A stretch of 64,000 nt of DNA from Caloranaerobacter sp. TR13. Its GTDB lineage: Bacteria > Bacillota > Clostridia > Tissierellales > Thermohalobacteraceae. Every line of letters starts with the position of its first letter. The first letter of the stretch is position 1. This document shows, piece by piece, positions 29,504-39,002 of the stretch. The stretch spans positions 62,001 through 126,000 of the forward strand of contig NZ_JXLL01000003.1 in assembly GCF_001316435.1 (NCBI RefSeq), given 5' to 3'. Below the pieces are notes generated by a model that was not told the origin of the DNA, made no database searches, and saw only the letters and a program-made list of their open reading frames with translations. The translations under genes were made by a program, and so were the position numbers.

Positions 29504-30162
29504 TAATCATCACCCCTTACAATGTAATCTACAAATATTGAAGGCGTCATTACATCATTAGGATCAATTTCTCCAACCTCAACTACTTCTTCAGCCTCAA
29601 CTATCACTAAATCAGCCGCCATAGCCATGATTGGGTTAAAGTTTCTAGCTGACTTCTGATAATAAACGTTTCCTTTTTTATCTACCTTTGCTCCTTTAAT
29701 TAAAGCTACATCTGCTTTAAGAGGTAATTCTAATAAATACTCTTTTCCATCTATTTCTATCTTTCTCTTACCTTCTTCTACAATAGTTCCTATCCCCGTT
29801 GGAGTTAGTATACCACCAAGCCCTGCTCCTGCTGCTCTTATTCTTTCTGCTAATGTTCCTTGAGGTACTAATATTACTTCTGTCTCGCCTTCTGTCATTT
29901 GTCTTCCTGTTTCTTTATTAGTACCTATGTGAGAAGTTATAACTTTTTTTACTTGTTTGTTAACAATAAGTTTTCCTATTCCTACTTCAGGAAAAGCTGT
30001 ATCGTTAGCTATTAAAGTTAAGTCCTTAACTCCTTTTTTAACAAGTGCATCAATGATTTTATGCGGATTTCCTACCCCAAGAAATCCCCCTATCATTACA
30101 GTCATACCATCCTTAATGTGTTCTATAGCTTGCTCCATAGATATTAGTTTGCTATTTGACAC
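29503..30162 (-). CDS. CoA-transferase subunit A (acetoacetate/butyrate type)
   Basis: 219 residues, alpha subunit of a family I CoA-transferase. [20 protein letters not shown] is the glycine-rich CoA-binding signature near the N-terminus, and [20 protein letters not shown] follows later. Starts with GTG at 30162 behind GGGGGTG. Forms one operon with subunit B and the AtoE-like transporter. AtoD/CtfA naming depends on the substrate, so I leave the symbol empty. Confidence 0.9.
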   Translation of the reverse strand: MSNSKLISMEQAIEHIKDGMTVMIGGFLGVGNPHKIIDALVKKGVKDLTLIANDTAFPEVGIGKLIVNKQVKKVITSHIGTNKETGRQMTEGETEVILVPQGTLAERIRAAGAGLGGILTPTGIGTIVEEGKRKIEIDGKEYLLELPLKADVALIKGAKVDKKGNVYYQKSARNFNPIMAMAADLVIVEAEEVVEVGEIDPNDVMTPSIFVDYIVRGDD

Positions 30163-30279
30163 TTCTTATACACCCCCAATATAATGTACGCTATTTGTTA
30201 TACTGCATGTATTCTACAGTAAAATAACAAATTCCTTCTATATGATAAATATATTACTAAATTTTAAGAAATATCTGAC

Positions 30280-30363
30280 AGTTGCAGTGGACAGGGGACA
30301 GAGATCAGGGGACAGGGAACAGGGAATAGAGAACAGAGGATAAAGAACAAGGGATAGGAAAAA
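30280..30363. repeat. GGGACAG-type heptamer array before the CoA-transferase operon
   Basis: GTGGACA, GGGGACA, GAGATCA, GGGGACA, GGGAACA, GGGAATA, GAGAACA, GAGGATA and further units in continuous 7-base steps; one of the cleanest arrays in the window. It runs into the GGTCAGGCTTGAAAAA inverted repeat. Confidence 0.8.
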
Positions 30364-30402
30364 GGTCAGGCTTGAAAAAAAGGAAATTTTTCAAGCCTGA
30401 CC
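30364..30402. repeat. Inverted repeat (GGTCAGGCTTGAAAAA family), copy 2
   Basis: Perfect 16-bp arms at 30364-30379 and 30387-30402. Compared with copy 1 (19420-19471) the loop region is shortened. Its right arm overlaps the 3' end of wecB and supplies the last codons GGT CAG GCT TGA, including the stop. Confidence 0.85.
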
Positions 30403-31515
30403 CCATTGCTTAACTATAATATCCACTATTCTGTCTGATGCTTTGCCGTCACCATATGGATTTACTGCATTAGCCATCTTTTTGTACTCCTCAATATCAT
30501 TTACTAATATATCTATTTCTCTAAATATATTTTCTCTATCTATTCCAGCTAATTTAGCTGTTCCTGCTTCTATGCCCTCTGGCCTTTCAGTTTCTTTTCT
30601 TACAACTAACACTGGTTTTCCTAAAGAAGGTGCTTCTTCTTGAATACCTCCTGAATCTGTTACTACTAAATATGATCTTGCAATTAAATTAGCAAAAGGT
30701 AAATATTCAAGGGGTTCGATAATATGAACTCTATCTAAACCATCTAGTATTCTATGAGCAATTTCTCTTACCTTTGGATTAAGATGTATTGGGAAAACAA
30801 CTTCTACATCTTCATTCTTTAATACAACGTCTCTTACTGCACTAAATATATTCTCCATAGGTTTACCTATGTTCTCTCTTCTATGAGATGTTAATAATAT
30901 TACCTTCTTATTTTTATAATCAAGATTATCGAGTAAATCATTGTTAAATTTATAGTCTTCTGATACAACGTATAATAAAGCATCTATTACTGTATTTCCT
31001 GTAACAAAGATTTTTTCTTCATCGTATCCTTCTCTTAAAAGATTTTGTTTATTCCTTTCTGTTGGAGCAAAGTGAAAATCAGTAAGTATACCCGTTAACT
31101 TTCTATTGGCTTCTTCTGGATACGGAGAATACAGATTGCCACTTCTTAGACCTGCCTCTACATGCCCAATCTTTACTTTATGATAGAAAGCTGTTAAAGC
31201 TCCTGCAAATACAGTTGTTGTATCTCCTTGAACAAGAATTAAATCAGGATTAAAATCTACAATTACTTTTTCAAGCCCTTCCATGGCTCTTGTAGTTATT
31301 TGAGTTAATGACTGACCTGGTTCAAAAATATTTAAATCGTAATCCGGTGTTATATTAAATATTCTTAGAACTTGGTCTAACATTTCTCTGTGTTGAGCTG
31401 TTACACAAACTTTATGTTCAATGCATATATTTTCATCAAGTTTTTTAATAATTGGTGCCATTTTTATCGCTTCTGGTCTAGTTCCGAATATCGTCAATAC
31501 CTTTATTTTACTCAA
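30391..31515 (-). CDS. wecB: UDP-N-acetylglucosamine 2-epimerase (non-hydrolysing)
   Basis: Interconverts UDP-GlcNAc and UDP-ManNAc for teichoic acid or capsule precursors. Family motifs: KVLTIFGTRPEAIKMAPII at the start, VEAGLRSGNLYSPYPEEANR in the middle and TDSGGIQEEAPSLGKPVLV near the C-terminus. TTG start at 31515 behind AAAGGGGTG gives 374 aa, the normal length; a longer frame upstream begins inside repeat sequence. The last three residues and the stop are encoded by an inverted-repeat element. Next to the WecA/TagO-type gene, so both should serve wall-polymer synthesis. Confidence 0.93.
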   Translation of the reverse strand: MSKIKVLTIFGTRPEAIKMAPIIKKLDENICIEHKVCVTAQHREMLDQVLRIFNITPDYDLNIFEPGQSLTQITTRAMEGLEKVIVDFNPDLILVQGDTTTVFAGALTAFYHKVKIGHVEAGLRSGNLYSPYPEEANRKLTGILTDFHFAPTERNKQNLLREGYDEEKIFVTGNTVIDALLYVVSEDYKFNNDLLDNLDYKNKKVILLTSHRRENIGKPMENIFSAVRDVVLKNEDVEVVFPIHLNPKVREIAHRILDGLDRVHIIEPLEYLPFANLIARSYLVVTDSGGIQEEAPSLGKPVLVVRKETERPEGIEAGTAKLAGIDRENIFREIDILVNDIEEYKKMANAVNPYGDGKASDRIVDIIVKQWGQA

Positions 31516-31540
31516 AAAATCACCCCTTTCGTTTGATAGT

Positions 31541-31660
31541 TTCCAGTTGCCAGGATACAAAAATCAGCTACCAGTTACCAGGAGACAGGGGACAGGATAA
31601 ATAAAATTGCCAAAGGACAGTACCCTGTTCCCTGTTCTCTGTACCCTGTACCCTGTATCC
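31541..31660. repeat. Heptamer array between wecB and the wecA/tagO-like gene
   Basis: AGTTGCC/AGCTACC/AGTTACC units (31541-31582), GGAGACA/GGGGACA units, then CTGTTCC, CTGTTCT, CTGTACC, CTGTACC, CTGTATC (31624-31660). It supplies the false N-terminal extension of the wecB frame (MYPGNWKL). Confidence 0.8.
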
Positions 31661-31663
31661 TAC

Positions 31664-31692
31664 AACAAAAGCCAAGGTAAAACCTTGACTTT
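31664..31692 (-). terminator. Terminator at the end of the wecA/tagO-like gene
   Basis: AAAGCCAAGG (31668-31677) pairs with CCTTGACTTT (31683-31692) with one mismatch, followed by TGTTGTAGG on the minus strand. The U-tract is modest. Confidence 0.6.
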
Positions 31693-32749
31693 AGCTTTCT
31701 ATGTTATCGCTTTTACTTATTCTCTCTCTTCTTAAACCCATTAGTCCGATACTAGATGCTCCTAAAAGTATTATTGTTAAAATTAACCCTGATACTATTA
31801 CACCTTTTTCTGGTTCCATTCCTGTAAGTATGAAAGCCAAGATACCCAATAATATGCTTATCATATACAACACTAATACTGTTTGTTTATGACTTAGTCC
31901 TATATCTAGCAATCTGTGATGCAAATGACCTTTATCAGCTTCCATTATAGGTTTACCATTAATAAATCTTCTAAATATAGCAAAGGTTGTATCAAATATT
32001 GGTAAGCCTAAAGCTAATATAGGTATAACTATTGTTATAGCTGCGACACTCTTCATAACACCCAGTATTGCTATTGTTGAAAGCATATATCCTAAAAATA
32101 ATGCTCCAGTATCTCCCATAAAAATCTTTGCAGGATTAAAATTATGAGGTAGAAAACCTAAAGCTGAACCTGCTAAAATTGCACATAAAATCATTACAGG
32201 AATATAACCAAACTTTGATGCCACGAATAAAAGTGACAATGCTGAAATAGCCCCTACACCTGATGCTAGACCATCTAATCCGTCTATTAAGTTCATTGTG
32301 TTAGTAATCCCAACTACCCAAAATATAGTTATAGGTATTGAAAAAACTTTTAGGTATAATAAGCCATCTCCTTTATCAAAAGGATTTGTAATGAATTCTA
32401 TCTTTATACCTCCTACCACAAGAACAGATGCAGCAACTATTTGGGCAAATAATTTTAGCTTTGGTGAAATACTTTTAGTATCATCTACTATACCTGTTAT
32501 AACTATTATTGTAGAACCTATAATGATTGAGATTACTGTTCTACCAATAGGAAGGAATATAAGCATAGATAAAACTACAGCTAAATATATAGCTAATCCT
32601 CCAAGCCTAGGAATAGGCTCTTTATGCACTCTTCTATTGTCCTTTGGTACATCAATTGCTCCGATTTTCTTAGCCACCCACTTAGCAAAAGGCGTAAGAA
32701 AATATGCTGTGATTAATGCCATAAAAAAAGCTTTGTAATAAATTGACAT
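31691..32749 (-). CDS. Polyprenyl-phosphate GlcNAc-1-phosphate transferase (WecA/TagO family)
   Basis: 352-residue membrane enzyme, about ten helices. It attaches GlcNAc-1-P to undecaprenyl phosphate to begin teichoic acid or other wall-polymer synthesis. Conserved pieces: NRRVHKEPIPRLGGLAIYLA, IVDDTKSISPKLKLFAQ (Asp pair), NTMNLIDGLDGLASGV, MGDTGALFLGY and the histidine motif GHLHHRLLDIGLSHKQT. Strong family match; MraY is less likely given the HLHHRL loop and the wecB neighbour. Start ATG at 32749. Confidence 0.9.
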   Translation of the reverse strand: MSIYYKAFFMALITAYFLTPFAKWVAKKIGAIDVPKDNRRVHKEPIPRLGGLAIYLAVVLSMLIFLPIGRTVISIIIGSTIIVITGIVDDTKSISPKLKLFAQIVAASVLVVGGIKIEFITNPFDKGDGLLYLKVFSIPITIFWVVGITNTMNLIDGLDGLASGVGAISALSLLFVASKFGYIPVMILCAILAGSALGFLPHNFNPAKIFMGDTGALFLGYMLSTIAILGVMKSVAAITIVIPILALGLPIFDTTFAIFRRFINGKPIMEADKGHLHHRLLDIGLSHKQTVLVLYMISILLGILAFILTGMEPEKGVIVSGLILTIILLGASSIGLMGLRRERISKSDNIES

Positions 32750-32804
32750 AATAACACTCCTTTATTATTTGCCCATAATGTAGACATACCCCATCATTAT
32801 AATT

Positions 32805-33257
32805 TTACTTTATTTGTAAGTTAAAGTCAACAACTTCAATTCCTGCCTCATTAAGAAGCTGCATCGCTAATTCATCTGGATATCCACCACCAAATACTAC
32901 TCTTTTAATTCCTGCATTTATTATCATTTTTGCACATAAAACACAAGGCTGCATGGTTACATAAATTGTACTCCCCTTTATACTTACCCCAGAATTTGCA
33001 GCATGTACTATTGCATTCTGTTCTGCATGCAACCCTCTACAAAGTTCATGTCTTTGCCCTGATGGTACATTAAGTTTTTCTCTTGTACATCCTACTTCAT
33101 CACAGTGTTTTAGTCCTGTGGGCGCTCCGTTGTAACCTGCAGAAAGAATTCTTTTATCGTTTACAATTAAAGCTCCTACCTGTCTTCTTAAACATGTAGA
33201 CCTTTTTTTTACAACATTAACTATTTCCATAAAATATTCATCCCAAGAAGGACGCAT
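32805..33257 (-). CDS. dCMP deaminase (ComE operon protein 2 type)
   Basis: 150 residues, zinc-dependent cytidine/deoxycytidylate deaminase family. The zinc motifs are [12 protein letters not shown] and [15 protein letters not shown]. It converts dCMP to dUMP for thymidylate synthesis, which fits its placement beside upp in a nucleotide-salvage context and tdk further on. Start ATG at 33257 behind GAGGTAATTTT. Confidence 0.9.
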   Translation of the reverse strand: MRPSWDEYFMEIVNVVKKRSTCLRRQVGALIVNDKRILSAGYNGAPTGLKHCDEVGCTREKLNVPSGQRHELCRGLHAEQNAIVHAANSGVSIKGSTIYVTMQPCVLCAKMIINAGIKRVVFGGGYPDELAMQLLNEAGIEVVDFNLQIK

Positions 33258-33275
33258 AAAATTACCTCCTCTACC

Positions 33276-33310
33276 AAAAAATCATAATAAGGCAAGGAAT
33301 AATACCTTGC

Positions 33311-33311
<1 letters not shown>
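33276..33311 (-). terminator. Terminator at the end of upp
   Basis: GGCAAGG (33291-33297) and CCTTGCC (33305-33311) arms with TTATGATTTTTTGG on the minus strand. The hairpin touches the upp stop codon. Confidence 0.8.
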
Positions 33312-34210
<899 letters not shown>

Positions 34211-34212
<2 letters not shown>

Positions 34213-34663
34213 AACACTTACTATACCTTTCTTCAATTTCTTTAATCTTATTTACTCTTCTTTCGTGTCTACCGCCTTGGAATTCTGTTTTTAACCATAT
34301 GTCAACAATTTCTAACGCTAAATCCCTTCCAATAACTCTTGCACCCAAAGCCAATACATTTGCATCGTTATGCTCTCTTGACATTCTAGCACTGTAGCAG
34401 TCACTTACTAGCGCACATCTTACACCTGGAACTTTATTTACTGATATTGAAATTCCTATACCTGTTCCACAGCAAACTATTCCTCTATCACATTTCCCTT
34501 CTTTAACAGCCTTTGCAACTTTGTGGCCAAAATCAGGGTAATCTACAGACTCAGTTGAGTTAGTCCCATAGTCTACATACTCAATATTCTTTTCTTCAAG
34601 AAATTTCTTGATGTGTTCCTTTAGTTCGTATCCGCCATGGTCACTTCCTAAAGCAATTTTCAT
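34211..34663 (-). CDS. rpiB: Ribose-5-phosphate isomerase B
   Basis: 150 residues. MKIALGSDHGGYELKEHIKK at the start and GIVCCGTGIGISISVNKVPG with the catalytic cysteine are diagnostic for RpiB/LacAB; NDANVLALGARVIG follows. Interconverts ribose-5-P and ribulose-5-P in the pentose phosphate pathway. Start ATG at 34663 with AGGAGGC; 13 bases after the phosphatase gene, so probably co-transcribed. Confidence 0.93.
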
Positions 34664-34676
34664 GATTTAGCCTCCT

Positions 34677-35375
34677 TTATTTTTTTCTAATCTTCTCAAG
34701 AACCCTCTTGAGAGCTTCTTTAATATCTTCTGCACTCTTTTTATATTCTTCAACTGGCATCCCGAAAGGATCGGTAATATCCAGTGAAGGTATTTGCTTT
34801 TCCAGATTTGCTATTTCTCTTTTATCATCTTCAAATTCTGCTTCAATTTCTTGCTCCCATTCTCTAATTTGCTTGTCTATTTTCTCTATCTCTCTCAAAA
34901 GCTCTTTTTTCTTTTTTTGTAACGCTTTAATTTCACCCATTCTTTCTCTAAGTATCCTATCTCTCTTTTCATATAACTTTCTATACAATATCGCAAGCTT
35001 ATCAAGAATTTCGTCTATATTATTATTTTCTAAAGCAAACTCCTTTAGAGTAAAGACCTTGTCTTTTGACTCAGGATCCATATTAATAACAGCATTTTTA
35101 TGATTTACAGTCATTGTAAGTATAAGGTCCGCTCTTTCTATCATATCTTTTGTTAATGGTCTTGACCTATGTTTAGATAAATCTATGCCTTCTTCACTTA
35201 ATACATGTATAGCCTGTTTTGATGCTGGCTGGTCAGGCACGGCACAAATACCTGCAGACTCAACCTTAATACCCTTAAGTTCCTCTCCTGCTTTTTCAAG
35301 CATGTCTCTAAACAAAGCCTCAGCCATACTACTTCTGCAAGTATTACCAGTACAAACAAATAAAATATTTTTCAT
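34677..35375 (-). CDS. Low-molecular-weight protein (arginine) phosphatase, YwlE-like, with coiled-coil insert
   Basis: N-terminal P-loop FVCTGNTCRSSMAEAL with nucleophile Cys8; Thr12 matches the residue that directs B. subtilis YwlE to phospho-arginine. The general-acid motif is DITDPFGMPVEEYKKS with Asp202. In ordinary YwlE (about 150 aa) this Asp lies near residue 118. Here roughly 80 charged residues (about 118-195) with heptad pattern are inserted just before it, making 232 aa. No frameshift is visible. ATG at 35375 behind GGAGGGTG. Located between rpiB and tsaC as ywlE is in Bacillus. Activity on McsB-type arginine phosphorylation is inferred. Confidence 0.85.
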   Translation of the reverse strand: MKNILFVCTGNTCRSSMAEALFRDMLEKAGEELKGIKVESAGICAVPDQPASKQAIHVLSEEGIDLSKHRSRPLTKDMIERADLILTMTVNHKNAVINMDPESKDKVFTLKEFALENNNIDEILDKLAILYRKLYEKRDRILRERMGEIKALQKKKKELLREIEKIDKQIREWEQEIEAEFEDDKREIANLEKQIPSLDITDPFGMPVEEYKKSAEDIKEALKRVLEKIRKK

Positions 35376-35394
35376 TTTCACCCTCCTTTCGAAA

Positions 35395-35505
35395 AACCGT
35401 CGCTAGCTTTTCACCTTTCGCTATTCGTATTTCATCTTTTGCTATTCGCTTTTCGATAGCCAACTTTATTTTTTCTGTGACCTGTCACCTGTTAACTGTT
35501 AACTA
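35395..35505. repeat. ATTCGCT and CTGTTAA heptamer units
   Basis: TTTTCAC/CTTTCGC/TATTCGT/TTTGCTA/TTCGCTT-type units (35397-35458), then ACCTGTC/ACCTGTT/AACTGTT/AACTAAT (35478-35505) running into the tsaC stop. The step is 7 bases in the second part and less regular in the first. Confidence 0.6.
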
Positions 35506-36556
35506 ATATAATGTCTCCTCCTGCCGCCTTTTTCATTCTATTCATAATAGCTCTACCTATACCCTTTTCTTCTATTCCTTCAGCTAGTATTATATCTACC
35601 CCTATTTTATCGAATTCTCTCAACACTCTAAACAAATTAGCTGCAATTGTTTCAGGATTATCCCTATCCCCAACTTCTAGCACATTATCCCCAATATATC
35701 TATTTTTTGTCTGCTTTGTAGCCATTATTCCAACTTTTAAGCCCTGTTTTTCATACATAGAAGCTAAACTTATTAGTTTTTCCAAAATCTTATCAACTTC
35801 ACCTTGTATGATAGTAAGTTTAGCTTTTGGTGAATAATGCCTGTATTTTTGGCCCGGGGACTTTGGTTTTAATTTTTCTGATAAATTTTCTATTGCTGGA
35901 TCAATATCTACTTGCGGGAAAATTTCTAAAAGATCTTCTAATGTAACGGAGCCAGGACGCAGTATTGTAGGTATTTTAGTAGAAATATCCAAGACAGTAG
36001 ATTCGACACCTACGCCTGTATCTCCTCCATCTATTATCATATCAATCTTTCCGTATAAATCTTCAATTACATGATGGGAATTTGTTGGACTTGGTCTTCC
36101 TGAAGTGTTTGCACTAGGAGCTGCAATCGGTAATCTTGATTGCTTAATTAGTTTTAAAGCTATTTGATGGTTTGGCATTCTAATGGCAACAGTAGATAAT
36201 CCTCCTGTTATTCTGTCGGGAATTATTTCACTTTTCTTAAATATTAAAGTCAATGGACCAGGCCAAAATCGTTTCATAAGTTCTTTGGCCCTTTCTGGAA
36301 CTTCTTTAACTAAAGAGTCTAAATCGCTCACATCACCAATATGTACGATAAGAGGATTATCCTGAGGTCTCCCTTTAGCAATAAATATCTTTTGGGTCGC
36401 TTTTTCATCAAGTGCATTTGCGCCTAATCCATAAACGGTTTCAGTAGGAAAAGCTACTACTCCTCCTCTTTTTATTACTTCTGCGGCTAATTGTATTTTT
36501 TCTGTTTCAGGATTGTTTTTATCTATTTTAATGACTTGAGTTTTTATCTTTTCCAT
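35492..36556 (-). CDS. L-threonylcarbamoyladenylate synthase (Sua5/TsaC2 type)
   Basis: 354 aa: an N-terminal YrdC/TsaC domain (FPTETVYGLGANALDEKATQ, KGRPQDNPLIVHI, SANTSGRPSPT) and a C-terminal Sua5 domain joined by the SPGQKYRHYSPKAKL linker. Makes threonylcarbamoyl-AMP for the t6A37 modification of tRNAs. ATG at 36556 is preferred with AAGGG upstream. Corresponds to B. subtilis ywlC in both sequence type and position. Confidence 0.93.
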   Translation of the reverse strand: MEKIKTQVIKIDKNNPETEKIQLAAEVIKRGGVVAFPTETVYGLGANALDEKATQKIFIAKGRPQDNPLIVHIGDVSDLDSLVKEVPERAKELMKRFWPGPLTLIFKKSEIIPDRITGGLSTVAIRMPNHQIALKLIKQSRLPIAAPSANTSGRPSPTNSHHVIEDLYGKIDMIIDGGDTGVGVESTVLDISTKIPTILRPGSVTLEDLLEIFPQVDIDPAIENLSEKLKPKSPGQKYRHYSPKAKLTIIQGEVDKILEKLISLASMYEKQGLKVGIMATKQTKNRYIGDNVLEVGDRDNPETIAANLFRVLREFDKIGVDIILAEGIEEKGIGRAIMNRMKKAAGGDIILVNS

Positions 36557-36869
36557 GCCATTTCCCTTCTTATCTTTTTTTGTATTATCTGCAACTTCAA
36601 ACATATATTATACAATATTACATCCTTAGAGTCTAGATATATTATTTTAAACTTAGCATTTATTTATTTTATTAAAATACAATTATTATATAGTTAAATA
36701 TATTTCAGCTTATTGGCAAACTTATATTTATAATAGTTATCAGCTTTCAATTTAACTGAAAGCTGTTAGCTGTCGGCTGATAGCCAATAATTAATCTAGC
36801 GACTGTCGACTATTGACTATCGACTATTGACTATCAACTATCAACTATCAACTAAAACGAGGTGTTTGT
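36557..36869. repeat. Divergent gap with ACTATCA heptamer array
   Basis: 36557-36760 is AT-rich and must hold the promoters of tsaC (minus) and the ZIP gene (plus); no firm boxes are claimed. 36763-36853 is a continuous 7-base series: GCTGTTA, GCTGTCG, GCTGATA, GCCAATA and onward to TATTGAC, TATCGAC, TATTGAC, TATCAAC, TATCAAC, TATCAAC. It ends 16 bases before the ZIP start, just upstream of its ribosome site. Confidence 0.8.
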
Positions 36870-37613
36870 ATGTCAAGTATTTTTATTACAACTATAATAG
36901 GTTCTTTAGTTGGTATTACTGGTACTGGGCTTGGAGGTCTAACTGCACTATCCATAGTAAAGTCAAATAATAAATTTTTAAGTTCGCTTCTTGGTTTTAC
37001 AAGTGGACTAATGTTAGCTGTAGTAACTTTTGACTTATTACCCGAAGCTTTTTCGATAGGAGGGCTTTTTACTGAAATTATAGGTATATTATTAGGTATT
37101 CTTACTGTCATACTAATTGAAGATTTTATACCTGTATTTTATAAAACTTACCATAAGACAAGTAAAAGTAATTTTTTAAAAACTGGAATAATATTAGGTG
37201 TTGGAATTGCTATTCATAATCTTCCAGAAGGTTTAGCAATAGGCTCTAGTTTTATGTTTACTACTCAAATGGGATTTAATATAGCTTTAGTTATTGCTCT
37301 ACATAATATTCCTGAGGGTATAGCTATGGCAACTCCTCTCAGAATAAGCGGTATGTCGAAAATAAAGGTTTTGCTATTAACACTGCTTTCTGGTGTTCCT
37401 ACTGGTGTTGGAGCTTTCATAGGAGCAGTTCTAGGTAACATTTCTGATTTTTTTATATCGCTATGTTTAGCTTTTGCAGGTGGAACTATGCTTTATATTA
37501 CTTGTGGAGAATTGATTCCAAATGCAAAAAAGCTCTACAGTGGTAGAGCTTCTACAATAGGCCTAACTATTGGATTTATAATTGGAATAGTTATTGTGGT
37601 CAATAGTCATTAG
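36870..37613 (+). CDS. ZIP-family divalent metal transporter
   Basis: The only recognised plus-strand gene. 247 residues, eight hydrophobic segments. Metal-binding motifs of the ZupT/GufA type are in IAIHNLPEGLAIG (helix 4) and ALHNIPEGIAMA (helix 5). Likely imports Zn2+ or other divalent metals. ATG at 36870 behind GAGGTG. It converges with the antiporter gene, with a heptamer/palindrome array between them and no other terminator. Insertion into an otherwise co-directional region hints at a later arrival. Confidence 0.92.
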   Translation: MSSIFITTIIGSLVGITGTGLGGLTALSIVKSNNKFLSSLLGFTSGLMLAVVTFDLLPEAFSIGGLFTEIIGILLGILTVILIEDFIPVFYKTYHKTSKSNFLKTGIILGVGIAIHNLPEGLAIGSSFMFTTQMGFNIALVIALHNIPEGIAMATPLRISGMSKIKVLLLTLLSGVPTGVGAFIGAVLGNISDFFISLCLAFAGGTMLYITCGELIPNAKKLYSGRASTIGLTIGFIIGIVIVVNSH

Positions 37614-37792
37614 TTATTAGTTGTTAGTTATTAGTTATTAGTTGATAGTTATTAGTCAATAGCGTAGAATTAATTCTACGCTACTAATTTTAGATTTTCC
37701 ATTTTCAATTTCTGTTCCCTGTTCCCTGATCTCTATTCTCTAATTCCAGTACCTAGCACCCAGTACCAAGTACCTAGAATCCAGTACCCAAT
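37608..37792. repeat. 185-bp continuous heptamer mosaic between ZIP and antiporter
   Basis: The clearest example of 7-base phasing across families. From 37614 the sequence falls into TTATTAG, TTGTTAG, TTATTAG, TTATTAG, TTGATAG, TTATTAG, TCAATAG, then the palindrome (37660-37683), then TAGATTT, TCCATTT, TCAATTT, CTGTTCC, CTGTTCC, CTGATCT, CTATTCT, CTAATTC, CAGTACC, TAGCACC, CAGTACC, AAGTACC, TAGAATC, CAGTACC. The array fills the gap between two convergent stop codons. Confidence 0.88.
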
Positions 37793-38986
37793 CTAACATG
37801 TTCCCTCTTCTGCTTCTTGTTCTAATTCATTTTCAAAAACTAACTTTAATAGTGAAGGAGTAATAATCGTTGATACTAATACTATTAAAATAACTGCTGT
37901 AAATATATCATTTCCTATTATACCCATTTTAATTCCCAAATTCGTAACAATCAAAGCAACTTCTGCCCTAGGAATCATACCTATACTTATCTGCAATGCT
38001 TCTCTATTTGTAAAGTTAGATAGCTTGGCACCTATACCACAACCTATTATTTTACCTATAATCGCCATTAAAACTAATGCAATACTTAAACCTAATCCTT
38101 GACTGATATTGCCTAGTTTAACCATAAGTCCAATATTTATAAAAAAAATAGGAGTAAACAATGCATAGGCAATTTTTTGTATCTCATGTGATACTCTATT
38201 TCTATGAGGAGTTACTGAAAATACTATACCTGTAAAATATGCTCCTATTATTGCAGCTACACCTAATTCTTCTGCAATAAATGCTAATGAAAAACAAAAT
38301 ATAAGAGCATATGTTAAGACTCTGTTTTCTTTGCTTATAATATATGAATACTTCGTGAGTAATTTTGAAAATATAGTTCCAATTACTGCAGATAAAATAA
38401 AGAAAGAAACTATCTTTAAAATTACTATTAGTATACTGCCACCCTCACCAGGCTTTACAATACCAACAATTAAAGTTAATAGAATAATTCCAATAACATC
38501 ATCTATTATAGCTGCACCTAGTACACCTATCCCCTGCCTTGTCCTAAGCTTATCTAACTCTCTTAAAGCTTGTACAGTTATACTAACGCTAGTAGCCGTT
38601 AAAATTACACCTACAAATAGTCCCTCTGAAATATCAGCATTTGGTTTAATTAATTTTATAGCTAGAAGTCCTAGCACAAAAGGTACTAGGACTCCTCCAA
38701 GTGCTATATAAGTAGAAGATTTGCTGGATGCCTTTAAATCATCTATATCTGTCTCTAAACCTGCAATGAACATTAAGAGTATTACCCCAATTTCAGCCAT
38801 ATGAGTAATAGATATATTTACAGTTATAAGATTTAAAGCAGAAGGACCTAAAAGAAGCCCTGCTAATATCTGCCCTAAAACTGCCGGTTGTTTAAGTTTG
38901 TGGCTAATATATCCTCCAATGTTTGCAAATATTAGTATGACGGCTATATCCAATAGAAAGGTAAACTCTTCATTCAACAAAATCAT
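37793..38986 (-). CDS. Cation:proton antiporter (CPA2 family)
   Basis: 397 residues, about 12 membrane segments, no C-terminal RCK/TrkA-N domain. GAAIIDDVIGIILLTLIVGI contains the Asp pair of the ion-exchange site, and IGGYISHKLKQPAVLGQILA is a typical first-helix motif. Probably exchanges Na+ or K+ for H+; the ion is unknown. In a host predicted to make ATP with Na+, sodium export would be useful, but this is context only. The start could be the ATG at 38986 or a TTG two codons later with better spacing to GGGAG. Confidence 0.87.
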   Translation of the reverse strand: MILLNEEFTFLLDIAVILIFANIGGYISHKLKQPAVLGQILAGLLLGPSALNLITVNISITHMAEIGVILLMFIAGLETDIDDLKASSKSSTYIALGGVLVPFVLGLLAIKLIKPNADISEGLFVGVILTATSVSITVQALRELDKLRTRQGIGVLGAAIIDDVIGIILLTLIVGIVKPGEGGSILIVILKIVSFFILSAVIGTIFSKLLTKYSYIISKENRVLTYALIFCFSLAFIAEELGVAAIIGAYFTGIVFSVTPHRNRVSHEIQKIAYALFTPIFFINIGLMVKLGNISQGLGLSIALVLMAIIGKIIGCGIGAKLSNFTNREALQISIGMIPRAEVALIVTNLGIKMGIIGNDIFTAVILIVLVSTIITPSLLKLVFENELEQEAEEGTC

Positions 38987-39002
38987 CTCCCATAACTTCT
39001 AA

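Noticed and set aside
30280-30363. Telomere-like or G-quadruplex explanation for the GGGACAG arrays
   Set aside because: The G-runs are often broken to GAGA or GGA and many arrays occur as the C-rich strand or in both orientations. The period is 7 but a stable quadruplex is not required, and other families with the same period lack G-runs.
31516-31560. N-terminal extension of wecB beginning MYPGNWKL
   Set aside because: It is the translation of the AGTTGCC-type repeat. The TTG at 31515 has a ribosome site and yields the canonical N-terminus.
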